Assembly: GCF_000003815.2 (NCBI RefSeq)
Contig: NC_049984.1
Coordinates: 3,057,897-3,121,896 of the forward strand
DNA: 64,000 nucleotides
Origin: Branchiostoma floridae
Taxonomy: Eukaryota > Chordata > Leptocardii > Amphioxiformes > Branchiostomatidae
Direction of reading: 5' to 3'
A program made the translations under genes and the position numbers. Positions 45,499 through 58,894 of the stretch are shown here, in pieces. Each line of letters opens with the position of its first letter. Within the stretch, counting starts at the first letter, position 1. Below the pieces are notes generated by a model. It was not told the origin of the DNA. It made no database searches and saw nothing but the letters and a program-made list of their open reading frames with translations.

Positions 45499-47050
45499 TT
45501 CTTGTTACTTGGTTCACATAGAAAATTCACGTGATCTGGAAGAGAAAATCTAGCTTTCCTTCATATTGTGTTGTCTTCCATGGCACCCTATCGTTTTCAA
45601 AAATATTTGATTTGAGAAATTCAGTATAGATTTAAATTTATTTCAGTGACCAGATGCCTCTAAACATGTTACTTACATGAATTCAGATAAAAAGACACGA
45701 AAGGAAGTAGCTTAAGTGAAAGATGACACAACTTAAGTAATTTTGAAAGGCTGGAACAATCTTGTTTCTTTACAGTCTAATACAAGAATGTATTCTGGAT
45801 GGATTTGGTGTGTTTTATACCATAGACTACTTAAAGAGTGCTTGCTGTATAGTGCATTTTAGCCATTTTTACATTTTGTTGCTTTACATGTTGTATCAGC
45901 ATATAGTGCAAGTTAATGACAGGACTTTGACTCAAGTGTTCCAAAGTATGTTTTGTTAGGTGTTGATACAATTATTTTACTGCAAGCTGCCTTCTTTTAG
46001 GTACTCTTATTTAGGTACATGTACATGTAGGTATATTTGTCATGTACATTGTACTAACAAATGTTGCATGTTTTGTGCCAACTAATCCTGCTGTTGCCTT
46101 TGCTTGTGGAACTGATTATTTTTATAGTATTTACTTTGGTGCTATCAGAAATCTAAGCCACTTTAATACAGAGATGTGAATTATGATACTCTAGATTATG
46201 TATTTACAGAAATAAACTAAATACGGTATATTGTCCTTTCGTTTATCGTTACTGATTGAGAAGTAATGCTTTTTTGGATTCATTGTCTCCTGAAAGATAT
46301 GAATGTGAAAGACGAGTAGATTGACATGATTGTATTCTTCCATTCTTTACAGAAATAAGCTAAATATAGAGCTTGAAGCAGCTTTTTGTTGATGACTACT
46401 TAAGTAGTAAATGGTTTTGATACATTTTCATACATGAGTTCGAAATTGTACACTGTTCAATTCTGTTGTGAAAGACTAAGTCTTGCTTGTGACACATTAG
46501 GTTTGATTTGTTTTCTGCAGAGTGAGTAGTGTGCAGCAATTTGTGTGGAAAGTTGTGTTGACTGTAATCTTGACAATCACAAAACCTGTTTCTTTTTAAT
46601 ACAGAGACATAAATTTTGATGCTCTATATTTACTATCATGAGTCTTGATTGAGAAATGCATTTTGGACAAATAGACAGTGACTTATTTTCAGTACTTTTT
46701 TTTTACAAAATGATAATGATGAAAAGCTTATAAATGCTTCCGCTAGCTATATATTTATATAGATAATGTTACATATAGATTTTCTAATCAAAGATTGTGT
46801 GCTGACAGTGTTTACTTGTGTAGTAAAAGACTTGCTTGTGCCCATTCCGTGTCTGTGTGATTCGTTTCTCCCTGAACTGTGCACCAATTTGTGTTGAATG
46901 TTGCTGATGATTGTGCTCTCGCCGACAATCATGGCCAAGCCATCAGCCAAATCTCCGCAATATCTGTAACGTCGATTGTCATTCGCCATCCTGGTCGGGA
47001 TCAGCCCGGGGATTATCAGCGGCGATGGAAGGGTACCCGGACACATTAAT
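45499..47050. other. Non-coding, AT-rich
   Basis: No gene. A phrase tttacagaaataa(a/g)ctaaata occurs twice (about 46203 and 46348), suggesting an old duplication of ~145 bp. Confidence 0.4.
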
Positions 47051-47052
47051 CT

Positions 47053-47400
47053 GAGACTCGCACTGGTGTGGGACCACAAACTACCATAGGGGACGTCAGT
47101 GTATTAATCTGACAACTGGACTAGTTTTCACCTTCGAAATTTGAAACTTGTAACAGTTACTTGTATAGGACGGTAGAGTCATCAGGCACATTACTCCGAG
47201 ACTTGCACTGGTGTGGGACCACAAAACTACCAGTGGGGATATCGACATGTAATAACCTTCACACTGGACAGCTTTTCACTGTTTAAAATGTACATTCCAA
47301 GCTTGTAGCTGGTATATGATCATACAATTACATACTGGTACGTCAAACTGAGACTCGCACTGGTGTGTGACCACAAACTACCAGAGGACAATTCTGGGAC
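47053..47400. repeat. Tandem repeat, period ~148 bp, three units
   Basis: GAGACT(C/T)GCACTGGTGTG followed by (g/t)gaccacaaa(a)ctacca recurs at 47053, 47198 and 47350 (spacings 145 and 152). A degenerate trace (catgggaccacgaaat) lies near 47797. Confidence 0.8.
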
Positions 47401-48898
47401 CACTCCATTTACACATGTACATGTACATCCAAGACTTGTACAGATTTTGTTCCACACAATACTATAGGCAAGGTATCATAACTTTACCATATTGCATCCA
47501 TTATCACATAAAGACACTGGTTATTGGTTTGGTGTTCCTTGCACACCTGTACAACACGCATTTTCCATTTTCATTACTTTTACTTGTACTTGCACAGGTA
47601 ATCTGGCAACATAACCTACAGCTACTCCGTATCCGTCCGTATCCATTTTTGCTTATACTGCTGCTGGTATCCCTGTCACAGGGGTAGGCAGCAGTCGGAT
47701 AGTCTTCACACTGTGCTTCCATGCGGCTGATCTGTCAAGTGAGTCCAACATAACCTACTACTGTACTTCAGAAAGTCAAAAACACATTCACACTGTCGTG
47801 GCATGGGACCACGAAATAAGTACTTGCAACCAGTCTTTATACAAGACTTTGAGACTTAAAAAAAAAGATTTTGTGTAACTCCTCATCCCTCCTAGATGTG
47901 CCTTCAAGACGTGTACAGAACCAGACTTTTACAGGTATATTATGGCACCACTACCTGGCTATAGTGTACTGAGACTCTGTCCTAGGGCCAGAAAATACCA
48001 GTCTTTGAGTTAAACTTTTTTCAGTTGTACAGATTTCATGACCCTCCCCAACTTCCTTTGTTGGGGTATTTAATTGGCTGAGAATCTGGGTCGGCGCTCG
48101 CTGTCCGCGGTTCACGCAGACCCTTCCATTCGGGCGAGCCGTCCGGAGCGATTTCCTTGGCAGACAGGACCCTGAAGATAATCGCCTCTGTCCTGCCGAT
48201 TTCCACGGACGGTAAATCATGGCTGATAAGTTTTTTGTTGACACTCTCCTATTGGATTAAGTGTGGAGTACATTAGAGCACAGTGTTATCAGCGCTGACC
48301 ATGTTAGCGGAGGCAGTCTGCTCGTTAAAAACCGCCGAGTTGGTTAGGGTACTAAGTACTGACCTGCCTCGAGGGGGGACAACCCTGCTACGCAAATGGA
48401 AAATTATTTCTCCCGCTGAATAGCCCCCCGTTTTTAATCCCATTTGGGGTGCTCCTAGAGCCCAGCCACCCGGGTAATTTATGCTTTTATGTTCTTAAAC
48501 ATGTTATGGAAATGTAGAACCCCTGGCCACTCGCGTTCGCGCCAGCGGTCTATTATTTATGTGATATTTCTGGCCGGGAAAAGTTCAGATCGGCAAGACA
48601 AATAGACGGCTTTACCAGACCTCTACAAGGTGACTCTCAACCGAAATAGAAACTTAATTCTGAAGATTCGAACGGCAAGGACAAAGTTCTCGATTACGGC
48701 CCGCCATATAATATGCAGATCGCCGATCTCTCCTGATAATGGAACACTTATATAATTATACCCCCATCTCCCCAGCCCTTCCAAATCTTTTTCCTGATCA
48801 TTTAGTTTGGGGCTGGTAAATTAATACCCGCCGACATCTGAATCCAGAACCTTGTGCTAATGACGACGCCCGCGACGACGGAGATGTGGCTTCCCCGA
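47401..48898. other. Non-coding, GC rising to the right
   Basis: No ORF with protein-like features. From about 48050 the sequence is GC-richer and free of recognisable repeats, with homeodomain-type TAATTT/ATTA and octamer-like acgcaaat words. Confidence 0.35.
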
Positions 48899-49327
48899 NN
48901 NNNNNNNNNNNNNNNNNNNNNNNNNNNNNNNNNNNNNNNNNNNNNNNNNNNNNNNNNNNNNNNNNNNNNNNNNNNNNNNNNNNNNNNNNNNNNNNNNNNN
49001 NNNNNNNNNNNNNNNNNNNNNNNNNNNNNNNNNNNNNNNNNNNNNNNNNNNNNNNNNNNNNNNNNNNNNNNNNNNNNNNNNNNNNNNNNNNNNNNNNNNN
49101 NNNNNNNNNNNNNNNNNNNNNNNNNNNNNNNNNNNNNNNNNNNNNNNNNNNNNNNNNNNNNNNNNNNNNNNNNNNNNNNNNNNNNNNNNNNNNNNNNNNN
49201 NNNNNNNNNNNNNNNNNNNNNNNNNNNNNNNNNNNNNNNNNNNNNNNNNNNNNNNNNNNNNNNNNNNNNNNNNNNNNNNNNNNNNNNNNNNNNNNNNNNN
49301 NNNNNNNNNNNNNNNNNNNNNNNNNNN

Positions 49328-50340
49328 CGAAACTCGTTAAAGCAGTGCAGGCGGAATTAAGGCCTCAGTTTCCCCATCCCGGCTCGCGCACTCATCAGTT
49401 CAGAGAATTATGTTTGAATTAAGGGAGCGCTGAATAGATTAATATCGCACAGTTTTAGAGGCTTACCGGTTTCCCTTTGGACAAGCCGGATGCCCGCTGA
49501 TGCATTACACCATTAGAATGGTAATTAATGCCACAGCAGTCATTATGGCCAAATGCACGTTTGATGTTCAAAGTAGCAGTTCTATTAGGAGTTAAAGTGG
49601 TGCGACGCGCCGACGAAAAACTTTCCCAAGAATCGGGGTGCGCGCAGAGGCCGGCGCAAGGCAGACACATGGGAATAAAACAGACTTTTTAGATACTTTT
49701 ATATCTTTATTATGCTTTTTCTGTCATGTATTTATCATTTACATGCTTTCCTGAAAAGTAGTGCTCGTCACTGAAGAGAGACTGCTCTGATTTAAAAAAA
49801 AAACAGCAGTTGATAGCCTGTCTAACCACGTTTGGTAAACAGTCTTTGTTCTACCAAAATAGTCCAGCTCAAGTATTGTATTGTCAGCTCCACAGAAAAC
49901 ATTGTCCTTTAGTGGCACTGAAACAGAAACCAAGACATGTTACCATGGTGATGAAGACTGCTGCCGTTTCCATAGCAACCCATTGTTGCAGTTTCACTGA
50001 ACTGATCACAACCATTTTTCAGTCCTGCATGCTGACAGTACAGGACAAATGCTGGCCTTTCATGCACACATGTACAGAGCAGGCGTAACTCATTGGTACC
50101 AGACATAATATTTTGACAAACACTATGTCTCTCTCTCTTGACAGAGGGATGTTACGAGCAAGGTTATGTCCCTCGTATGGGACAGACATATGCTCCCCCT
50201 TGGCTGAGTGACCAGGAATAGGCAAGAACAGATACCTATGATAATTAGAGTTCTCCAGGGAAGGCTGCAGGATAGGGCACTATCACAACTGGCTAGTTTC
50301 CTGGTCATTTTCCTGCCAGGTCCTTAGGCTTGTTACTGCC
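49328..50340. other. Non-coding, nothing recognised
   Basis: No supported gene. Confidence 0.35.
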
Positions 50341-50344
50341 ATGA

Positions 50345-50520
50345 AAATGGTTTGTCTGTCTGTCTGTGTGGGAGACTGAGTGTTCCTGTTTTTCACATCA
50401 TCAACGTACTAAGAACCATCATCATCATGCACTAAGAACCACTGGATGGATTGTAATGATATTTGGTATGTGGCTAGGTCTTGGGAAGATGAAGGTCAAG
50501 GTTGGTTATTGGCCTCCGAC
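50345..50520 (+). repeat. Copy of the dispersed ~150-bp repeat
   Basis: (gtct)n then tggatggattgtaatgatatttgg and gaaggtcaaggttgg, in the same order as 18625-18800. Confidence 0.6.
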
Positions 50521-50727
50521 AGCTTTCCTTTTCACCTTCTGCTGATGAACAAATTAATCTCCTTCAACTTTTCAAGCTCTGTACATTATCCATGCAGTTT
50601 TAGAAATACATTTATATTTGTGGTATGTAACATTATCACCCACATAGCTGCAGATCATAGCTGTTGTTGATGATCATTTCTGCAGACATCTAACCTTTAT
50701 TATTTTACTCACAGCACAGCTAGTCCA

Positions 50728-51945
50728 GTCAACGACGTCAGAAACATTGGAAACAAGATTTGAGGTCTAAGTTTCAGATCTGGCAATGTCAACAGGAAAG
50801 AACAACCTGACAAACCAGTTTATTTCCCTCATGTGTACTTAACTCCCAGCTGAATCTGTATAGTTAACTAGTTACAGTGTAGTCTAGTTAGATAATGTCA
50901 GAAAGATTTGTCTCCAGAATTGTGCAATATTCATTTGGCAACAACATCACACTCATAAGTTTTTTTCTTATGTTGTTAAGCAGTGTTTGTTTAGCTTCCA
51001 GCAGTCTATAGTTAGGCTAGTCAATAATGACACAATAAACATTTGTCTCAAGATCCAGGCCCTGATCTTTGTTCATCTTCCAAATCATCGAAGAAGAAAA
51101 AAAATATCCACACAAGTTTATTTGCTGTGCAAAACTGGTCTAGTCAATAATAATATCAGAAACTATCTTGTTGCCAAATCTATGTTCATTTGGCAATAAC
51201 ATGAGCAAAATTCCACACACTAGTTTATTTCATTGTGGCCATGGCTAGTGTCCATTTTACTGACATGTATACAACTAGTCTTGTCGATAAGTTGTCTCTG
51301 TTTTAGGATTTGGACACTGATCTATGCTTATTTGGTGAATCTTATCATTTAGAAAAACAGCCACAATCCAGTTTATTTGTTTTCTTGTTTTCTATCAATT
51401 TTAGTCCCAGCCGCCTGTGTACTTAGTGTGGTCGATAAATGATTGTTAAAACATCTGTCTCAAAATCTAGGCCCCGATCTATGTTCATTTGGCAACAACA
51501 TCAGAAAAAAAAATCCACACACTCATTTATTTGTTTTGTTGTTAGAATACCCAGTGTCCATCTTACAACTAAGTCTAGTCGATAATGATGTCATAAACAT
51601 TTATCTCAAGATTCAGGCTCCGATTTTTGTTCATTCGGCATCAACATCTGTTATTCAGTAAAAAAATCCACACACTCATTTATTTGTTTTGTTGTTAGTT
51701 CACCCAGTGTCCATCTTACAAGTCTAGTTGATAATGATGTCAGGAACATTTGTCTCAAGATTCTGGCTCCGATTTATGTTCATTTGGCAACAACATCAGA
51801 AAAAAACCCACACATTTATTTGTTGTGTTGTCAGATTGTTGTTAGAATACCCAGTGTCCATCTTACAACTAAGTCCAGTCGATAATGATGTCGGAAACAT
51901 TTGTCTCAAGATTCAGGCTCCGATCTATGTTCATTTGGCAGCAAC
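50728..51945. repeat. Tandem array, nine units, period ~148 bp
   Basis: The word gtc(g/a)ataatgatgtc or a variant recurs at 50728, 50887, 51020, 51143, 51283, 51431, 51578, 51727 and 51878. Spacings are 159, 133, 123, 140, 148, 147, 149 and 151. Units contain tctcaagattcaggctccga and ccacacactcatttatttg. Identity rises toward the right end, so the newest copies are there. Confidence 0.88.
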
Positions 51946-53037
51946 ATGAGTATAAAAACCACCCCGCCGGCCCAGATGAGGCGTACATTTCGGTAATTTC
52001 TTGTCCACTCCGACAGATGGAGATGAAGATATTCATAATTCAGCATCATTACGTCCGTCCCGATGGACAGGCCTGTGACCCTATCATGTTCGGGTCACCC
52101 TGTGCCCCCGGGGCGCGTTTCCCGAGATTACACAGGCTCCGTATGATGCAGGGGCGGCGCGACTTAAATCTCAATTCGGACCGACCGGTTAGTAACGATT
52201 GGGAGGCCGCTTGTGTTGACGCGTCCGGAGTTGTTAAGTGTGGGGCTGTATGTACACAAAGTGTTTACAATGCTGTTAGAAAATTCCACCACGAAAATTG
52301 ATTGCTATCGACATGGTAACTTGGTATTTTGGTGGGCCACTTGATTTTGTAAATTCTCATTTGTGTTTTAAAGAGTTCGTCGAAGTATTTCACATGAAAG
52401 TTAGCAACATTTACACATTTTATTGCATTCAAGGGAACACCTTTGCTGTAGAAATCTGCATTCCAATTGAAGGACAGGCAACACATTTTAATTCTTGTCA
52501 TTGTTTACCTTATATTCTCCCAGTTTATAGCTGTATATTTACAATTCCTCACTTTGCAATTTCGCTGACTACAACAGCCCTTGATAATGGCATGAATGAC
52601 AAATGTATGACATTTTTCCAATCTACCAAACTAATATGATCCTTCCAAATGGAGGGAAAAAATGGCGTTTTGTAGATTTTCCTTCATTATCCGCAAATTC
52701 CCTGCATAGTTGATGTTGCTAAACTGTCCCGGTGGACACTGGACGCAGCAACGGGCTGACCTGGGGCACTTCTGGCGAAAATGGAGCACGCCGTACGCAT
52801 CGAGATTTATTGGTAAATAAAAACGATGTCCCACGAAATTTGGGGAATGACACGTCTGGTATTACCAAGCTTGCCTCTGATGAGGGCGATCGGATTGGGC
52901 AATGTCCGAGTGTTGTAGTGAAGCCTGTCAAACAAAATGTCTGGAGACCTATACAGAACAACATGTAACCAACGTACATTTATGCAATGTGACTTTTGTG
53001 ATGATCGAGATATGTTACGTTACAGTTTCTGAAAAGG
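51946..53037. other. Non-coding, nothing recognised
   Basis: The 113-codon ORF at 52298 shows no domain or family resemblance. No gene supported. Confidence 0.35.
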
Positions 53038-53365
53038 CAGAGAGACAATGTAAACCCAGCCAGCTGACTGTCAGTCATTTTCCAACAAAGAAACCTTGCA
53101 AAGATAGGACAACACATAACACTAAAAGCACTGTGATTAAAGTCACGGTCAGTTCAAACCACGTCACTAAAAAATGCACATAGGCTATGACAACACAACC
53201 AGCAGACCAACTGTCAGTCATTTTCTGACAAACAAACCTTTCAGACATTAGACAACACGTAACACACGCAGCACGGTTACTCTTGTCATGATCACTTTAA
53301 ACCTTGTGTCACTTCCCAAAAAAAGATGCAGAGAGACAACGGGAACACAGCCAGCAGACCAGCAT
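53038..53365. repeat. Tandem repeat, period 143-152 bp, about 2.2 units
   Basis: gtcagtcatttt occurs at 53070 and 53213, and ca(a/g)ccagcagacc at 53196 and 53348. Units share gacaacac(a/g)taacac. Confidence 0.75.
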
Positions 53366-54230
53366 CAAAACTCCATTACCACATATATATGTCACCCAAA
53401 CTGACAGGTTCACTGGGCAACATGCCAGCCCGCAGTAGCCTGGCATGCAGGCCCTCAACTGCACTTCCCGTGGGTTATCCTACAGCTGTGCCCTGCTGAG
53501 ATCGTAAGTAGGCTGGTTACGAGGCTAGCAACTCAAGCTTAAGCCTAGCACACAGATTTGGTCCAACAAAGGCTTCCAGTTCTCTCCGCAGCCTGGTACA
53601 CTTTGTTTAGCATCAACTGTACTTTATGCAGGTTAGAAGGCTGTTTTCTAGGCTAGGAAGGCAAACAGGCTACAGTAGCCTGGTGTTCCCCACAAATCTG
53701 GACCAGTCTGGAAATGAAAGCTTCCCCCCCTGCACTGCCATCAAACCTCAGTCCTGGGCCGGGCCAGAGGCAGGTGCTCCCCGCTGGGTGGATAGTTAGG
53801 CACCCTCCCTGCTAAATATTTGATAAGGGGAGGACAATTAACAATGATTTTGGAGTCTTAAACGCTTTACCGTAATTATGAAGCGCGATCCACCGGGGAA
53901 TACCTGTCATTTTGCTAAAATTTCGCCGAGCAGTAAAACGCAAGTAGAGTAGTTAGGGTTGCGTCCCCTGAATCTTTAATGGCAATTAATGGTGGGATTT
54001 GGCCCTGAATGTTTCGAGCTGTCTAATTACGAGTGATGACCCCCAGGGAAAGGGGAGACAATGTGCATCGAGGGAGGGGATCGCTCCCCTGGGTGTGGTG
54101 GTGACCTTACAATGCAACCTGTTAGTAACCATGGTGATGAGATCCGTCGTCAAACATGACGTTTTCCTGCACAACGTGTGACGGCGACGAGTTTCCTGCT
54201 CCGGCAAGTTCTCAAACCAACTTACTGACT
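53366..54230. other. Non-coding, possible regulatory sequence
   Basis: (g)tagcctggc words cluster at 53430-53690. From about 53800 the sequence is free of repeats, with homeodomain-type words (caattaa, ctaattac, caattaatgg). Confidence 0.3.
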
Positions 54231-54898
54231 NNNNNNNNNNNNNNNNNNNNNNNNNNNNNNNNNNNNNNNNNNNNNNNNNNNNNNNNNNNNNNNNNNNNNN
54301 NNNNNNNNNNNNNNNNNNNNNNNNNNNNNNNNNNNNNNNNNNNNNNNNNNNNNNNNNNNNNNNNNNNNNNNNNNNNNNNNNNNNNNNNNNNNNNNNNNNN
54401 NNNNNNNNNNNNNNNNNNNNNNNNNNNNNNNNNNNNNNNNNNNNNNNNNNNNNNNNNNNNNNNNNNNNNNNNNNNNNNNNNNNNNNNNNNNNNNNNNNNN
54501 NNNNNNNNNNNNNNNNNNNNNNNNNNNNNNNNNNNNNNNNNNNNNNNNNNNNNNNNNNNNNNNNNNNNNNNNNNNNNNNNNNNNNNNNNNNNNNNNNNNN
54601 NNNNNNNNNNNNNNNNNNNNNNNNNNNNNNNNNNNNNNNNNNNNNNNNNNNNNNNNNNNNNNNNNNNNNNNNNNNNNNNNNNNNNNNNNNNNNNNNNNNN
54701 NNNNNNNNNNNNNNNNNNNNNNNNNNNNNNNNNNNNNNNNNNNNNNNNNNNNNNNNNNNNNNNNNNNNNNNNNNNNNNNNNNNNNNNNNNNNNNNNNNNN
54801 NNNNNNNNNNNNNNNNNNNNNNNNNNNNNNNNNNNNNNNNNNNNNNNNNNNNNNNNNNNNNNNNNNNNNNNNNNNNNNNNNNNNNNNNNNNNNNNNNN

Positions 54899-57800
54899 TT
54901 ATCTGCAGCCCCAACCTGTCCCACAGACCGGCCCTTAACTACCGTTTGGGGACGGTTTTTCGGGAAGGGCTTACGGAAAAATCCTTCCTGGGCTGTCATT
55001 TCTGAGGCGAAATTTCCGAGTCTCCCTTATCGCGGCCTCCGCAGACTTGAGTCGGAGTTAGTCCGAGTGCCGCAATTACGGCAAGACTTTGATATTCGGG
55101 GATATTTTCGGAGGCGGACGCAATCGTATGACTGCAGAAGTGATTAAGCCATAATAAATGGCAAGACGAATGCAGCCAAATGTGATGTCCACTGAGAGAT
55201 GAGACGGTGCATTTACCGGCGATTTGAAAAATGTTAACGTCAAGGAGAGCCCCAGGCAGGCCCTGGTCGGGGAGATAGCTCTCTGGTGACCGTTCAGGAC
55301 GTTGCATCACCATATCTAGACCTCAGGCCCTCTCCGCGCATCTCTACCTCGTTAGCACACCGTCCCGACGTGTTCTGACGGCTGTGTGGGTCCTAACAGG
55401 CGGCGGGCTTGTCGTATTAACATAATTCTGCTGCAGTCTAACCACCAGGGAAGGAGGAGGCCCCTGGATGTGACACTTATCATTCCACTCAACATTGTCC
55501 CCATGACAGCTCCATGTCGAAACAGCCTCTCGTTTCTGCACACATCCAACCAATAGCAGGCTCTGTCTGCAACCTTGCAGTTGTCAATCAAATCCCTCAA
55601 CACCCTTTTCTGACAGGAGAAGGAATGTCAAATTTAAGACAATCTGAAAGCGACATCTGGGACGTGTAAAGAGTTGCTGGCTGCCTGAAAAACACATCAT
55701 GGGGCAGATTAAGGGAAGAAACACATCAAACTGAAGAGAAATAAAATCTATCAACCTGAGGAAAGGAACATTTATATCATTTGTGAGAAATGTACATCAA
55801 ATGAACAACAAATAAAGCCCAAAGTGACAATAGAATAAATACTTCAAACTAATCAAGGCCAGTTAAAAAAATTTTCAAGGACAAGTCAGATCTGTGATGA
55901 AATTCCTTGAAGACTAGTGATGTGGCAATAGAGGATACATATTAAATATAGGACAAATAAAACACAACATTGTAACAATAGACAATACACCAAAAAGTTA
56001 GGACAAGCTATTTCTGTCAGCATCCATGTACAGGGACAAGAGACATAAGACAAGCAAAATCCCTCTAAGATTGGTGTGGCAATGGGGGGAACGTGTCAAA
56101 TTTAAGACCAAGTAAAACTGACGTTTAGCTGACACTTAGCCAAGCCCAGTGCGGGCTGCCTGGATAAAGTCCATCACGATACAAATCACAAGAGTGACGC
56201 ACAACTTCTCTCGCCACAGATTACACCAGATTTACTCCGCACTTTTGACCAATTATATCCCCGGCTCGGACGTTTCCCAGGATCACAGCTCCGTCATACG
56301 TGCCGTTTATTTCCGCTAAACACGAGCTCGAAGAGCCCCGCGACAATATTGCGAGCTGTAAAGCCCTGACAGCACCCATTTCCCACGTACAAGGGCCGCC
56401 GACCTCCCTGAACTTGGTGACATTCGCAGTTTGTGGAAGAGGAAAGTGGAAAATTATGGGTCATCCGGATGTCAAGGGCGGGGACCGGGGCCACTAAATA
56501 TGTAGTTTACTATAGAGTGGACTATCTCTTCATACAACTGCAGCCTTCCCACTTCTTGTCATTTCTGTATCTCTTAAGTACTAACCTTCATGTGTGCATG
56601 AAATATAGTCAGTAGCTATCATGTGGGTACTTCACCATTTATCTAGATTGATGCTACTCTTGGTCAGTACAAAGATAGCCACTGCGGGTTGCATAGCTTT
56701 GTTACATCACTTGAGTGAGGTGGAGTGTGGTTTATTTGGATTACAGAAGAAGTTCTGGTCCTTCGTCACACAAGTTTTGTCAGTTTTATGGCCCTGATTG
56801 ATCGCGCCAAGTCCGGGCAGACTCATCAGAGGGAGTCAGGCGGTGTACGATCGTCATAATGGGCCGCCCAAACAAGACGTTTCACTACAATTACTGCTGC
56901 TTTCCCTGTAAGTGGTAGGTGCACCGAGAGGTAAGATTGTGTCCGCCATTACGGCGTGCACACACACACACGACAGCAGTGACATCATCGGGTAAGGACC
57001 CAAACACGACGGAAGCCTCCTTCGAAGGCGACCGAAAGTAAAAAATCCCCCGACAGCCCCACCTGGCCCTAAGGAAACACTCCTTGGCATGCTTGGCTTC
57101 ATCTTGTGACAACAGCGGGCGCCTTGATGCTCGACAATCCCTCTGAAGCTGTGCACGTGTTAGGATAAAAAGGGCTGCCGACCCGACGGATGCTGTTTCG
57201 GGCCACAAGGTCCGCTACTTAGGGATGACCTGCTTACGGGTTCCCGCTTCCCCTCGCTCCCCTCCTTAATTCTACCGCCCCGCGCTAAGCCTGCGCCTAC
57301 CACAGGTGAACATGAACAGAAACGCTCGCTCCATCTCAAGCCAGGTGGAATCTTCGGGAGGCCCAGCCTGGCTTGATGAAAGACAGGCGACTGGGATTTA
57401 AACATCTACACATAAACGTTTGTGGCAAAAGCCTGTCAGAAACTCTTAGCCAACCCTGACTGCTTCCCCCGTCCCCACTCCCTTGTCTGATCGAGTCTAC
57501 CCCGTGATCAAACACGACTTGAGTACGGAAATATGGCTGAGGACACTAACAGTACAGAGTAGGTAGCAAATGCAGCCGGCCTGGCTTCTTCGACAAAAAC
57601 TCGGGGGTGATCTAAGAAGCCACTTAGACCCTAATCCCCGGGGATTGGCGACGTCTTACGTGAAGTAGATCTTCAGTGGTGTGCGGTCCCCGAAGACGGA
57701 GTGTGATATGTTTGTGCCTGGAGGAAGGGAGTGCATTGGGAGATGGAATCAAGGCCGGTGCTGGGGAGCTATCTGCAGCGTCCATCGCGGCCGGGCTGAT

Positions 57801-58380
57801 TGATAGGGTACTTAGGACATCTTCTGCAAATAGCATCTGGTGAGATGGGAGTTCCACCGGTGTCGTCCTGCGGATTTACCGGCTAATGTCGTTACACATG
57901 CACGCCGCATTCGCGCCGGGGCAGCGGCGCGGGGGCTTTGGGGGGAAGCAGTGATAAAGTGGTAATAATGGGCCGATGATGACCACATTATGCACAGCTG
58001 CGCTGGCGGGCCGGGGGTTGGGACGGTCGTGTCGCGGAGCTTCCACCCTGGTAAATAGGACAGTGTAAATCAGGGCACAGTGTTGCCGGTGCCACGACTC
58101 ACAGGCAAGGGTGGGCACGGAATAATCAATACATATGCAGCAAAGGCGGAGGTTATTAAAAAATATTGGAAAAGTAGGAGACCTCTCATGAGTCCGTCAC
58201 CTCTGGGGGCTGTGCAGTGTGGCAGAAGTGCCCTCTGGCAGGTTACATGCAAACTGCAGCCTGTTCCTGCCAATGTTAGTGTAAACACAAACTTCACTAT
58301 AACAAAAACACAACACAGTGCAATATTCTGTCACTCCTACATATCCCCTTTCTTAGGGTGTCACTACTAAATAACTACTC
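54899..58380. other. Long non-coding stretch, GC-rich, possible regulatory sequence
   Basis: 3.5 kb without a protein-like ORF or recognised repeat. Short ORFs (for example at 55344, 57160, 57876) lack domains. It may include regulatory or untranslated sequence; I cannot show it. Confidence 0.3.
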
Positions 58381-58392
58381 CAAATGACAATG

Positions 58393-58883
58393 ACGTGGGA
58401 CCGCGTGGTGCAGTGGTAGCATGTGCGGATCTGCACCGAGAGGTGGCGGTTTCGAATCCGCCTGCCGTGCCACCGATCTTGTGCCCTTGGGAAAGGCACT
58501 TTACACGACTTTCCCCACTTTACTCAGGTGAGAGTGAGTACCTGGCTTCGGCTGGGGCCGTCCCTCGGATAGGACGTTAAATGGAGGTCCCGTGTATGGG
58601 GAGAGCCACACCCCATGCACGTTAAAGAACCCCCACACGTGCGATGGTGCGGTGTGGATGGAACAAACCATTCTGTCTGGAGTTGGTGATTCACTACAAA
58701 TCACCCGGACGGAGGCCTGGCGAACCTTCGTGTCGTATCAGCCACACAGTGATCACATCATTCACCATGCCCCGGAGAGGAGATAGGCGCCACCAGGGGA
58801 CTAAAATGCCTATTGATACAGCACAACATGTTATGCTGCCCCTACGGCTGATTAAAAGGCTATGGGACGAATGAATGAAAAAA
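58393..58883 (+). mobile_element. tRNA-derived SINE, 491 bp, perfect TSD
   Basis: AAATGACAATG stands at both ends (58382-58392 and 58884-58894). The head carries an A-box-like GTGGTGCAGTGGTAGC (about 58404) and B box GGTTTCGAATCC (about 58448). A body with gataggacgttaaa and tgcacgttaaagaaccc follows, and the tail is gaatgaatgaaaaaaaa. The head is not a functional tRNA. The body is long for a SINE and may include a conserved central domain. Confidence 0.85.
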
Positions 58884-58894
58884 AAATGACAATG

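Noticed and set aside
48854-49422. Long ORFs crossing N-runs (also at 54000-54999, 8896-9452, 33916-34401, 43585-43996)
   Set aside because: Most residues are unknown (N); the readable ends show no coding signal.
52298-52639. 113-codon plus-strand ORF
   Set aside because: No recognisable motif, AT-rich context, no splice or promoter support.
58393-58470. tRNA gene
   Set aside because: A and B boxes are present but this is the head of a SINE with TSDs; no terminator and no clean cloverleaf.
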